From the NCBI GenBank assembly GCA_050618055.1, contig JBNLVK010000280.1, positions 1 through 9,694 on the forward strand: 9,694 bases of DNA, read 5' to 3'. The stretch's first letter is position 1. Every line of letters begins with the position of its first letter. The translations under genes were made by a program, and so were the position numbers. Shown piece by piece: positions 1 through 7,315 of this stretch. The stretch comes from CALDCK01 sp050618055. GTDB lineage: Bacteria > Myxococcota_A > UBA9160 > SMWR01. The notes under the pieces were generated by a model. The model ran no database searches and was not told where the DNA came from. It worked only from the letters and a program-made list of their open reading frames with translations.

Positions 1-1
1 C

Positions 2-1162
2 GACCATCACGCGACCACGCCGCTGGACCCGCGTGTGCTCGAGGCCATGCAGCCCTACCTCACCGAGGAGTTCGGCAACGCCTCGAGCGCCACCCACGCC
101 TACGGCTGGCGCGCCGAGGCGGCGGTGGAGGACGCCCGCGAGCGGCTGGCTCGCGCCATCGGGGCGTCGGACCCGTCGGAGATCGTGTTCACCAGCGGCA
201 CGACCGAGAGCGACAACCTGGCGCTCCAGGGCGTGATGCGCGGCGCCCGGCGCGGGCGCGACCACCTGATCGTGAGCGCCGTCGAGCACCCGGCGGTGCT
301 CGACACCGCCGACGCGCTGGCCCGCGAGGGCTTCCGCGTGACGCGCCTTCCCGTCGACGGCGAGGGGCGCGTCGATCCGGACGCGCTGGCCCGCGCGATC
401 GGTCCCGAGACGGCGCTGGTGTCGGTGATGGCCGCCAACAGCGAGATCGGCACGCGGGAGCCGCTCGACGCCCTGGCCGCCGTGTGCCGCGAGCACGAGG
501 TTCCCTTCCACAGCGACGCCGCCCAGGCGGTGGGCAAGCTGCCGGTCGACGTGGTGAGAAGCGGCGTCGACCTGCTGGCCTTCTGCGCCCACAAGCTCTA
601 CGGACCGAAGGGAGTGGGCGCGCTCTACGTGCGCGGCGGACGCCCGCGCATCCGCATCCAGCCGCTGCTCCACGGGGGCGGCCACGAGCGCGGACTGCGC
701 TCGGGCACGCTGCCGGTCCCGCTGGTGGTGGGCTTCGCCCGGGCCGTCGAGCTGTGCCTCGAGGGGCTGGCCGAGGAGACGGAGCGGGTGGGGGCGCTGC
801 GCGACCGCTTGTGGGAGCGGCTCGGCAAGGACCTGCCGGACCTGCGCCTGAACGGACCGCCGCCCGGCGCCGAGCGGCTGGCGGGCAACCTGAACGTCTC
901 CTTCCTGGGCACCCAGGCCGACGCGCTGCTGCTGCGCCTGCGCGACGTGGCGCTCTCCACCGGATCGGCCTGCGCCTCGGCCCGCGGCGAGCCCTCCCAC
1001 GTGCTGGGCGCCATCGGGCTCACCCCCGCCGAGGCCCGCTCGGCGGTGCGCTTCGGCCTGGGGCGGGGCACCACCCGCGAGGAGATCGACCGCACGGCGG
1101 AGCGGCTGGCCGAGGAGGTGGTCCGGGCGCGCCGGGCACGCGCCGGAAGCGCGCTACCCTGA
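2..1162 (+). CDS. Cysteine desulfurase, group I (NifS/IscS family), 5'-truncated
   Basis: This is a PLP enzyme that removes sulfur from L-cysteine, giving alanine and an enzyme-bound persulfide for Fe-S cluster assembly or tRNA thiolation; it acts in the cytoplasm. The frame is open from the window edge and begins with DHHATTPLDP, the usual NifS/IscS N-terminus, so only a few residues are missing. Numbering from the first visible codon, the PLP-stacking His is H96 (VEHPAVLDT), the PLP-contacting HSDAAQ motif has D172 and Q175, the Schiff-base lysine is K198 (AHKLYGPKG), and the catalytic cysteine is C324 in STGSACASA. That last context is the group I type, not the SufS type. The GGGHERGLRSGT motif is also present. 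About 386 codons are visible, a normal length. The stop is TGA. No iscU or nifU is visible, so I give no IscS or NifS symbol. The next gene, cysC, also concerns sulfur. Confidence 0.95.
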   Translation, partial: DHHATTPLDPRVLEAMQPYLTEEFGNASSATHAYGWRAEAAVEDARERLARAIGASDPSEIVFTSGTTESDNLALQGVMRGARRGRDHLIVSAVEHPAVLDTADALAREGFRVTRLPVDGEGRVDPDALARAIGPETALVSVMAANSEIGTREPLDALAAVCREHEVPFHSDAAQAVGKLPVDVVRSGVDLLAFCAHKLYGPKGVGALYVRGGRPRIRIQPLLHGGGHERGLRSGTLPVPLVVGFARAVELCLEGLAEETERVGALRDRLWERLGKDLPDLRLNGPPPGAERLAGNLNVSFLGTQADALLLRLRDVALSTGSACASARGEPSHVLGAIGLTPAEARSAVRFGLGRGTTREEIDRTAERLAEEVVRARRARAGSALP

Positions 1163-1184
1163 CCGGCCCCTCGAACACCAGCAG

Positions 1185-1189
1185 AAGGA
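1185..1189 (+). promoter_or_regulatory. Ribosome binding site supporting the TTG start of cysC
   Basis: AAGGA lies seven bases before the TTG at 1197. No in-frame ATG follows until well past the Walker A motif, so this site and the conserved N-terminal W-H-E-S-H residues fix the TTG start. Confidence 0.6.
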
Positions 1190-1196
1190 ACCTCCC

Positions 1197-1811
1197 TTGG
1201 CAGAGCAGAAGGCAACGAACATCACCTGGCACGAGAGCCACGTCGGCCGCGGTGACCGCGAGAAGCTCCTGGGACAGCGCGGCGCCACGATCTGGCTGAC
1301 CGGCCTGTCGGGCTCCGGCAAGTCGACCATCGCGGTGGCGGCCGAGCGGGCGCTCCTGGACCGCGGTCGCCACGCCTACGTGCTCGACGGCGACAACGTG
1401 CGCCACGGGCTGAACAAGAACCTGGGCTTCTCGCCCGAGGACCGCACCGAGAACATCCGCCGCATCGGCGAGGTGGCCAAGCTCTTCACCGACGCCGGCT
1501 CGCTGGTGTTCTCCTCGTTCATCTCGCCCTACCGCGCCGACCGCGACGCCGTCCGCGCGCTGATGGACGACGGCGACTTCATCGAGGTCTACGTGGCCGC
1601 GTCGCTCGAGACCTGCGAGTCGCGCGACGTGAAAGGCCTGTACCAGAAGGCCCGCGCCGGCGAGATTCCGGAGTTCACCGGCATCTCGGCGCCCTACGAG
1701 GAGCCCGAGAAGCCGGAGCTGGTGGTCGACACCAACCGGCAGAGCGTCGAGGAGAGCGTGGCCCAGGTGGTCGCCTACCTGGAGCAGAAGGGGTATCTGA
1801 GCGCGCCCTGA
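1197..1811 (+). CDS. cysC: Adenylylsulfate (APS) kinase CysC
   Basis: CysC phosphorylates adenosine 5'-phosphosulfate with ATP to give PAPS, the donor for sulfate reduction and for sulfotransferases. The 204-residue product has the standard length. Visible motifs are the N-terminal TNITWHESHV, the P-loop GLSGSGKST (residues 36-44), the APS-binding DGDNVRHGLNKNLGFS segment (64-79), and FISPYR with S110 at the position of the serine phosphorylated in CysC enzymes. The C-terminal lid contains KGLYQKARAGEIPEFTGI followed by PYEEPEKPEL. The start is TTG, backed by a good ribosome binding site. It lies 34 bases after the cysteine desulfurase and may be co-transcribed with it. No ATP sulfurylase gene (cysN, cysD or sat) is visible, and the protein is a stand-alone kinase, not a fusion. 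Identification is secure; whether PAPS feeds assimilation or sulfation cannot be told here. Confidence 0.96.
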   Translation: MAEQKATNITWHESHVGRGDREKLLGQRGATIWLTGLSGSGKSTIAVAAERALLDRGRHAYVLDGDNVRHGLNKNLGFSPEDRTENIRRIGEVAKLFTDAGSLVFSSFISPYRADRDAVRALMDDGDFIEVYVAASLETCESRDVKGLYQKARAGEIPEFTGISAPYEEPEKPELVVDTNRQSVEESVAQVVAYLEQKGYLSAP

Positions 1812-1830
1812 CCCGAGGGGCGGGGCCGAT

Positions 1831-1853
1831 CCGGGGTCAGCCGAAGGCCCCGG
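1831..1853 (+). other. GC-rich hairpin between cysC and the TPR gene
   Basis: CCGGGGTC (1831-1838) can pair with GGCCCCGG (1846-1853), eight pairs including one G-T, around a 7-base loop. It starts 20 bases after the cysC stop and lies upstream of the lipoprotein operon. No T-run follows, so it is not a classical intrinsic terminator. It could be an attenuating structure, an RNA 3'-end stabiliser, or chance in GC-rich DNA. It overlaps the only plausible Shine-Dalgarno region for a start at 1861. Confidence 0.3.
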
Positions 1854-1914
1854 CCGGACGATGAGGTCGGTCGGAACAGGTGCGCGCTTGAAGGGGTCCC
1901 AGGGATTGGAACGC

Positions 1915-3681
1915 ATGTGTCGTAGAGCCCACGTCCGGAGCGCCCTCCCGGCCCTGCTGGCCAGCGCGATCCTCGTCCTCGCCAGCGGCTGCGCGAGCGT
2001 GGGCAGTGGCGGCTCCGCCGGCCTCGGCAAGGAGGTCCGGCCGGATGCGCCGCCCGAGTACGACGTGCTGGTGGCCCAGCAGCACGCCACCGAGGGCCGC
2101 ATTCCCGAGGCGATCGCGGCCTACCGCCGGGCGGTGGCCAAGGACGACCAGTCGGCCTACCTGCACCGGCTGGTCGCCGACGCGCTGGCGCGCACCAGCG
2201 AGATCGACGCCGCGGTCCGCCACGCCGAGCGCGCCTACGAGCTGGAGCCCGAAGACGCGCTGGGGCGCAGCCTGCTGGCCCAGCTCTACCGCGTGCAGCG
2301 CAACCCGGACAAGGCGCGGGCGCTGCTGGTCGGCGAGAACGGCGAGCCGCTCGACCCGGACTCGGCGTCGACGCTCTACCAGATCCACCTGGAGGCCGAG
2401 AGCTACGAGGAGGCCCTGGAGGTCGCCGAGTGGATGGTCGCGAACGACAGCGACGATCCGCTGCGCGCCTACATCGCCCTGGCCAACGCCTACGAGAAGA
2501 ACGGGCAGCACCTGGAGGCCGAGCAGGCGCTGCGCCGGGCGCTGGAGGTGGAGCCGGGCGACCTGCGCATCTACGGCGCCCTGGCCCGCTCGATGCGCGA
2601 GCGGGGCGATCGCGAGGCGGAGATCCAGGTCTACCGCGAGGTCCTCCAGGACAACCCGGACGACCACGGCACGCTGGTCTCGCTGGCCGACGCGCAGATG
2701 GCCGAGGACGACCTGGAAGGCGCGATCGTCACCTTCCTCGAGATCGAGCGCCGCTACCCGGCCGACGCCCGCTCGACGGTGCGGCTCGGCTTCCTGCTCT
2801 ACGAGGCGGGTCGCTTCGAGGAGGCGCTGGTGCGCTTCGAGCGCGCCCGGCTGGCCTACCCGAACGAGCACGAGATCACCTTCTTCCAGGCGGTCGTTCA
2901 CCGGCGCCTGAACGAGGAGGATCGCGCGCTCGCCGTCTTCGACTCGATCCCGCCGGACCACAAGCACTACGGCGAGGCGCGCACCCAGATGGCCGCCATC
3001 TACGAGAAGCGCGGCGACTACGCCATGGCCCGCGCCGAGGTGGAGCGCGCCATCTCCGTCGAGCCGTCGCGGCCGCTCGAGCTGTACAGCGCCCAGCTGC
3101 TGTCGAAGGAGGGCGACTTCGAGGGGGCGGTCGCGTTCCTCGAGGGCCTGCTCGAGGAGCGTCCCGACGACGACGAGCTGATCTACAACCTGGGCGTCGT
3201 CTACGGCGAGCAGGACCAGACCGAGCGGGCGATCGAGCTGATGCAACGCGCCCTCGAGCTCAATCCGGGCAACGCCAGCGCGCTCAACTACATCGGCTAC
3301 ACCTGGGCCGAGCGCGGCGAGAACCTGGACGAGGCCGAGGACATGATCTCGCGCGCCATCGCCCTGCGACCCGAGGACGGCTACATCGTCGACAGCCTGG
3401 GCTGGGTCTACTACATGCGGGCGCTGCCGCTGGTGGAGGCCGGCGAGACCGAGAAGGCGCGCCACTACATCGAGCGCGCGCTGGTGGAGCTGGAACGCGC
3501 CGAGGAGCTGACCGGCGGCGATCCGGTGATCTCGGAGCACATGGGCGACGCCTACCTGCTGATGAACGAGCCCATGCTCGCGCTCGACAAGTTCCGCGAG
3601 GCGGTCGACCTGGGGCCCCGCGAAGGCGAGCAGCCGGACCTCCTGAAGAAGCTCGAGTCCCTCCAGCAAGAGCTCCAGTGA
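1915..3681 (+). CDS. TPR-repeat lipoprotein (about 15 tetratricopeptide units)
   Basis: The product is 588 residues from the preferred ATG at 1915. An in-frame ATG at 1861 would add 18 residues. I prefer 1915 because it gives a compact lipoprotein signal (basic CRRAHVR, hydrophobic core, LASGC with C26) and has AGGGA nine bases upstream. The 1861 start would give a 43-residue leader and has no good ribosome site. The residue after C26 is Ala, which under the E. coli +2 rule favours the outer membrane. The mature chain from about residue 48 to the end reads as roughly 15 consecutive TPR helix pairs of about 34 residues, for example those around NLGVVYGEQ and NYIGYTWAERGENLDEA. The second-to-last unit is enlarged by about ten residues. 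TPR solenoids hold proteins together; no enzyme motif is visible. The gene's TGA overlaps the next gene's GTG, suggesting a shared envelope role, possibly scaffolding. The exact partner is unknown. Confidence 0.88.
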   Translation: MCRRAHVRSALPALLASAILVLASGCASVGSGGSAGLGKEVRPDAPPEYDVLVAQQHATEGRIPEAIAAYRRAVAKDDQSAYLHRLVADALARTSEIDAAVRHAERAYELEPEDALGRSLLAQLYRVQRNPDKARALLVGENGEPLDPDSASTLYQIHLEAESYEEALEVAEWMVANDSDDPLRAYIALANAYEKNGQHLEAEQALRRALEVEPGDLRIYGALARSMRERGDREAEIQVYREVLQDNPDDHGTLVSLADAQMAEDDLEGAIVTFLEIERRYPADARSTVRLGFLLYEAGRFEEALVRFERARLAYPNEHEITFFQAVVHRRLNEEDRALAVFDSIPPDHKHYGEARTQMAAIYEKRGDYAMARAEVERAISVEPSRPLELYSAQLLSKEGDFEGAVAFLEGLLEERPDDDELIYNLGVVYGEQDQTERAIELMQRALELNPGNASALNYIGYTWAERGENLDEAEDMISRAIALRPEDGYIVDSLGWVYYMRALPLVEAGETEKARHYIERALVELERAEELTGGDPVISEHMGDAYLLMNEPMLALDKFREAVDLGPREGEQPDLLKKLESLQQELQ

Positions 3682-4469
3682 AACGCGGGCTCGCCTGGGC
3701 CGCCCTGGGGCTGCTGCTGGGCTGCGCCACGCCCGGACCGCCCGGCACGCCCCCGCCGCTGCCCGCGGACGATCCGCGTCCCGCGGAGCGGCTGGCCCGC
3801 TGGAGCGCGGGGCAGGACGAGCGCCGCGCACTGCGGGCCACGGCGCGCCTGGCCGTCGACGCCGAGCCGGACCTGCGGGTGCGCTCGAAGCAGCGCGTGG
3901 TGCTGGCCCGCCCGGCCCGGCTGCGCGTCGAGGTGCAGGGCCTGCTGGGCGCGACCGTCGCGGTGCTGGCCGTCGACGACGCCGAGTACGCCTTCTTCGA
4001 CAGCGCCGACCACCGCTTCGAGAGCGGACCGGTGCACGACGACCTGCTGTGGAACGTGGTGCGCCTCGACCTGGCGCCCGCCGAGGCGGTGGGTCTGCTG
4101 CTGGGCGCACCGGCGCTGCCCGCCGGCCTGCGCGTGCTGGCGGCCCACCCGGCGGGCGACGGCCGCATCGGCGTCGTGCTGGGCACCGGGGAGGGCCGGC
4201 GCTCGCGCATCCTCGACCTGGACGAGCAGGCCCGCCTGGTCCGCTTCGAGCTCTTCGAAGCCGGAGCGCCGCGCTGGGTGGCCGAGCTCTCCGACTACGC
4301 CGACGTGGGCGGCGTGCCGCTGGCCCACCGGGTGACGGTCGAGACCCGCGACGGCGCCCGCGCCGTGGTGACGCTCTCGGGCGTCGAGCTGAACCCGCCG
4401 CTCTCGGCGGATATATTCCGGATCGATGGGCTCCGGCCGGCGGCCGGAGCGACAGGGGAGGGGGGATGA
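3678..4469 (+). CDS. LolB/LolA-fold-like outer-membrane lipoprotein (DUF4292-like)
   Basis: The product is 263 residues from a GTG at 3678 that overlaps the previous TGA as GTGA. The start is fixed by a typical short lipoprotein signal directly after it: K2-R3, hydrophobic AWAALGLLL, then LLGC with C16 followed by Ala. A proline-rich tether (about 19-33) precedes the mature domain. That domain shows alternating beta strands typical of the LolA/LolB/DUF4292 superfamily: KQRVVLARPARLRVEVQG, a strand with VAVLAVDDAEYAFFD, a helix-like APAEAVGLLLGAP, then paired strands ending in PPLSADIFRI. Family members bind lipoprotein acyl chains; LolB itself receives lipoproteins from LolA and inserts them in the outer membrane. 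The assignment rests on the fold pattern and on neighbours that are lipoproteins, not on a unique motif, so a different periplasmic or outer-membrane role is possible. Its stop overlaps the next start as ATGA. Confidence 0.72.
   Translation: MKRGLAWAALGLLLGCATPGPPGTPPPLPADDPRPAERLARWSAGQDERRALRATARLAVDAEPDLRVRSKQRVVLARPARLRVEVQGLLGATVAVLAVDDAEYAFFDSADHRFESGPVHDDLLWNVVRLDLAPAEAVGLLLGAPALPAGLRVLAAHPAGDGRIGVVLGTGEGRRSRILDLDEQARLVRFELFEAGAPRWVAELSDYADVGGVPLAHRVTVETRDGARAVVTLSGVELNPPLSADIFRIDGLRPAAGATGEGG
4455..4461 (+). promoter_or_regulatory. Strong ribosome binding site for the solute-binding protein
   Basis: GGGGAGG ends four bases before the ATG at 4466 and lies within the last codons of the LolB-like gene. 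It can give the abundant binding protein its own initiation besides coupling through the ATGA overlap. Confidence 0.55.
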
Positions 4470-6283
4470 CGAGACGCGCGACCTGCGCGCTGGCCGCGCT
4501 CTGCGTGGCGATCGCCTGTGGCGGTCCGCGCGACGACGAGGGGACCGGAGCCGCCGCGGGCGACGGGGCCATGGTGGACGGGAACGCCGCGGCGGACGCC
4601 GGCGGCGACGAGGGTCCGCCGGTGCGCGGCGACTGGCTGGTCGAGCACACCCTGTCCGACCCGGACCGGCTGAACCCGTACACGTCGAGCGATCGGGGCG
4701 CCTCGATCGCCATGTCCTCGATCTTCCAGACGCTGCTGACGATCGATCCGGAGACGCTCGACCAGGTGCCGCTGCTGGCGAAGGCGCTGCCCGAGATCTC
4801 CGAGGACCAGCTCTCCTACACCTTCGCGCTGCGCCGCGAGCCCACCTTCGCGGACGGCCGGCCGCTGACCAGCGAGGACGTGGTCTTCAGCCTGAAGGTG
4901 ATCCGCAACCCGGAGGTGGCCGCGCCCCACCTGCGCAACTACTTCAACTCGGTGAGCGACGCGGTGGCGCTCGACGAGCACACCGTGCGCATCGACCTCT
5001 CCGAGGTGTACTTCCGCAACCGCTGGATCCTGGGCGCCTTCGAGGTCATTCCGCGTCACTACTACGACCCGGAGGACCTGCTCGGCGACATCGGCGTGGC
5101 CGAGCTGAACGACTGGGACTCGCTGTCTCCGGAGAAGCAGGAGCGCGCCACCCGCTTCGCCCGCGCGTTCAACGACGACTTCCAGCGCAACCCGATGGGC
5201 AGCGGCTCCTTCGCCCTGGTCGACCCGGAGAGGGACTACGTCACCGGCGAGCGGATCGTGCTGCGCCACCGCGACAACTTCTGGGCGCCGGGCAACACCG
5301 ACCTGGGCGACGCCTGGGTCGACCGGCTGGTCTACCGAATCATCAACGACCGCGAGGCGGCGCTGGTGGCCTTCAAGTCGGGCGACCTGGACTTCATCCG
5401 CGGCATCACGCCCATCCAGGCGACGCGCCAGACGGGCGACGCGCGCTTCAAGGCCCGCGCGGGCAAGCACGCCGAGATCCGGGGCGCCTACAGCTACATC
5501 GGCTGGAACCAGACGCGCGAGATCTTCCAGGACGTGCGGGTGCGGCGCGCCCTGTCGCACCTGGTCGACAAGCAGAACCTGGTGGACAAGGTGATGCTCG
5601 GCCTGGCGAAGCCGGTGGAGGGGCCGATCGCCTTCCAGCGCCCCGAGTACAACGAGAACCTCCAGCCCTGGGAGTACTCGCCGGAGAAGGCGAGGGCGAT
5701 CCTCCTCGAGGCGGGCTGGAGCGACACCGACGGCGACGGCGTGCTCGACAAGGACCTGGCCGGCGACGGCGTGCGGGTGCCGCTGCGCTTCGAGATCATC
5801 TCGAACGCGGGCAACGACGAGCGCAAGAAGATCGGCCTGACGGTGATCGACAGCTTCAAGAAGAACGGCATCGACGCGTCGTTCCGCTCGGTCGACTGGT
5901 CGATCATGCTCGAGAAGGTGAAGAAGTTCGACTACGACGCGGTGGTGCTCGGCTGGATCGGCGGCATCGCGATCCCGCCGGACGCCTACCAGATCTGGCA
6001 CTCGTCCCAGGCGATCGAGGGCGGCTCGAACCACATCGCCTACGAGAACGACGAGGTGGACCGCATCCTCGAGGAGTATCGCGTCACCTTCGACGCCGAC
6101 CGCCGCAAGGAGCTGTACGACCGCTTCCAGGAGATCCTCTACGAGGAGCAGCCCTACACGTTCCTGTTTGCGGGCGCCTCCGTCTCGGTCTGGGACAAGC
6201 GTTTCGCCGGGGTGAGGTGGTATCCGGGCATGGACCCGGACCTGTCGGAGTGGTGGGTGCCGCTGGATCGGCAGAAGTACTGA
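4466..6283 (+). CDS. Peptide-type ABC transporter solute-binding lipoprotein (SBP_bac_5, OppA/DppA/YejA-like)
   Basis: The 605-residue product captures the substrate and delivers it to the permeases encoded next. It has a lipoprotein signal (T-R-R, hydrophobic ALAALCVAIAC, C18), then a low-complexity Gly/Ala/Asp tether (about 19-55). The mature domain is a cluster C (SBP_bac_5) protein: LVEHTLSDPDRLNPYTSSD at the start, the family motif FADGRPLTSEDVVFSLK, MGSGSFALVDP, a central DVRVRRALSHLVDK, and a Y-T-F-L region near the end. An EF-hand-like loop DTDGDGVLDKD occurs at 420-430, as in many family members. It is longer than E. coli OppA (about 540) because of the tether and inserts. The start is fixed by the ATGA overlap and a strong ribosome site. 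Substrate is not readable from sequence; oligopeptides are likely, but other cluster C ligands cannot be excluded. Confidence 0.93.
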   Translation: MTRRATCALAALCVAIACGGPRDDEGTGAAAGDGAMVDGNAAADAGGDEGPPVRGDWLVEHTLSDPDRLNPYTSSDRGASIAMSSIFQTLLTIDPETLDQVPLLAKALPEISEDQLSYTFALRREPTFADGRPLTSEDVVFSLKVIRNPEVAAPHLRNYFNSVSDAVALDEHTVRIDLSEVYFRNRWILGAFEVIPRHYYDPEDLLGDIGVAELNDWDSLSPEKQERATRFARAFNDDFQRNPMGSGSFALVDPERDYVTGERIVLRHRDNFWAPGNTDLGDAWVDRLVYRIINDREAALVAFKSGDLDFIRGITPIQATRQTGDARFKARAGKHAEIRGAYSYIGWNQTREIFQDVRVRRALSHLVDKQNLVDKVMLGLAKPVEGPIAFQRPEYNENLQPWEYSPEKARAILLEAGWSDTDGDGVLDKDLAGDGVRVPLRFEIISNAGNDERKKIGLTVIDSFKKNGIDASFRSVDWSIMLEKVKKFDYDAVVLGWIGGIAIPPDAYQIWHSSQAIEGGSNHIAYENDEVDRILEEYRVTFDADRRKELYDRFQEILYEEQPYTFLFAGASVSVWDKRFAGVRWYPGMDPDLSEWWVPLDRQKY

Positions 6284-6286
6284 TCC

Positions 6287-7315
6287 TTGCTCCAGTACGT
6301 CGTCCAGCGCCTGCTGCTGATGATCCCGACCTTCTTCGGGGTCACGTTCATCGCCTACGCCATCATGCTGGCGGCGCCGGGCGATCCGGTGGAGCTCTAC
6401 TTCGCCGGCGGCGTGGCGGGCGGCGGCGAGGGCATGAGCACCGAGCGCCTGGCCGAGATCTCCGCGGAGAAGGAGAAGCTGCGCCGGGAGCTGGGGCTCG
6501 ACCGGTCGATCCCGGTGCAGTACGGCATGTGGATCGCGCGCCTGTTCCGCGGCGACCTGGGCACGTCGTTCAAGGACCGCCAGCCGGTGTGGGGAAAGAT
6601 CACCGAGCGGCTGCCGGTCACGATCGTGCTGAACGTGATGTCGATCTTCCTGACCTACCTGGTGGCGATCCCTCTGGGCATCTACTCGGCGGTGCGCACC
6701 GGCAGCAAGCTCGACGAGCTGTCGACGCTGACCGTGTTCATGCTCTACTCGCTGCCGAGCTTCTGGATCGGCACGCTCATCATCATCTTCCTGTGCGGCG
6801 GCGACTTCCTGGCCTGGTTCCCGCCGGGCGGGCTGCGCTCGCTGGACCACGAGGCCTCCTGGCCCTGGCTCCAGCGCCTGGTCGACTACGCCCACCACCT
6901 GGCCATGCCGCTGCTCTGCACCACCTACACCGCCTTCGCGGCGCTGTCGCGCTTCATGCGCAGCTCGATGCTCGAGAACGCGCGCATGGACTTCATCCGC
7001 ACCGCGCGCGCCAAGGGCGTTCCCGAGCCGGTGGTGATCCTGAAGCACATGCTGCGCAACTCGCTGATCCCGGTGATCACGATCCTGGCGGGGCTCCTGC
7101 CGGCGCTGATCGGCGGCTCGGTGATCATCGAGACCATCTTCTCGATCCCGGGCATCGGCCAGCTCAGCTACCAGGCGGTGCTGGCCCGCGACTACCCGGT
7201 GGTGATCGCCATCTTCGCCGCCGGCTCGTTCCTGACCATCCTGGGCATCCTGCTGGCCGACCTGGCGCTGGCCTGGGTCGACCCGCGCATCCACTTCGGC
7301 GGGGGGCGCGCATGA
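6287..7315 (+). CDS. oppB: Peptide-type ABC transporter permease, OppB/DppB/YejB family
   Basis: The 342-residue inner-membrane subunit forms half of the transport channel. The TTG at 6287 is three bases after the binding-protein stop. It is chosen because it gives the conserved N-terminus LQYVVQRLLLMIPTFFGV with the whole first membrane segment; the next in-frame Met (residue 12) would cut into it. AGAAG nine bases upstream is a weak ribosome site. Family motifs include the APGDP turn after segment 1, a periplasmic region ending in RRELGLDRSIPVQYG, and GDLGTSF. The cytoplasmic EAA-type loop RTARAKGVPE (around 238-247) contacts the ATPase, and IETIFSIPGIGQL is typical of the last part. About six membrane segments can be seen. 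The loop after segment 1 carries a Gly-rich, charged extension (about residues 44-68), which makes it longer than E. coli OppB. The stop overlaps the next ATG as ATGA. Confidence 0.94.
   Translation: MLQYVVQRLLLMIPTFFGVTFIAYAIMLAAPGDPVELYFAGGVAGGGEGMSTERLAEISAEKEKLRRELGLDRSIPVQYGMWIARLFRGDLGTSFKDRQPVWGKITERLPVTIVLNVMSIFLTYLVAIPLGIYSAVRTGSKLDELSTLTVFMLYSLPSFWIGTLIIIFLCGGDFLAWFPPGGLRSLDHEASWPWLQRLVDYAHHLAMPLLCTTYTAFAALSRFMRSSMLENARMDFIRTARAKGVPEPVVILKHMLRNSLIPVITILAGLLPALIGGSVIIETIFSIPGIGQLSYQAVLARDYPVVIAIFAAGSFLTILGILLADLALAWVDPRIHFGGGRA

Noticed and set aside
484..1299. A + strand open frame overlapping the desulfurase and cysC in another frame
   Set aside because: It is Arg/Gly/Ala-rich with no domain, and both overlapping genes are well supported in their own frames.
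1861..1914. Upstream ATG for the TPR lipoprotein
   Set aside because: It would make the signal peptide about 43 residues long with a long hydrophilic leader and has no good ribosome site; ATG 1915 fits better. It remains possible.
1837..4713. A 958-codon open frame on the minus strand opposite the TPR, LolB-like and binding-protein genes
   Set aside because: It is low-complexity in composition (Arg/Pro/Ala and Val/Leu/Asp rich), has no recognisable domain, and is what high-GC third positions leave open on the opposite strand. The + strand genes carry clear family motifs throughout.
5723..5755. EF-hand-like Asp-rich loop in the binding protein as a possible new calcium switch
   Set aside because: The same D-x-D-G-D-G loop is common in SBP_bac_5 proteins, so it is not unusual here.
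4295..7294. A 999-codon open frame on the minus strand opposite the binding protein and oppB
   Set aside because: Same cause: the reverse-strand stops require TTA, CTA or TCA in the sense frame, which are rare here. The product has repetitive His/Arg/Asp/Val composition and no motif.
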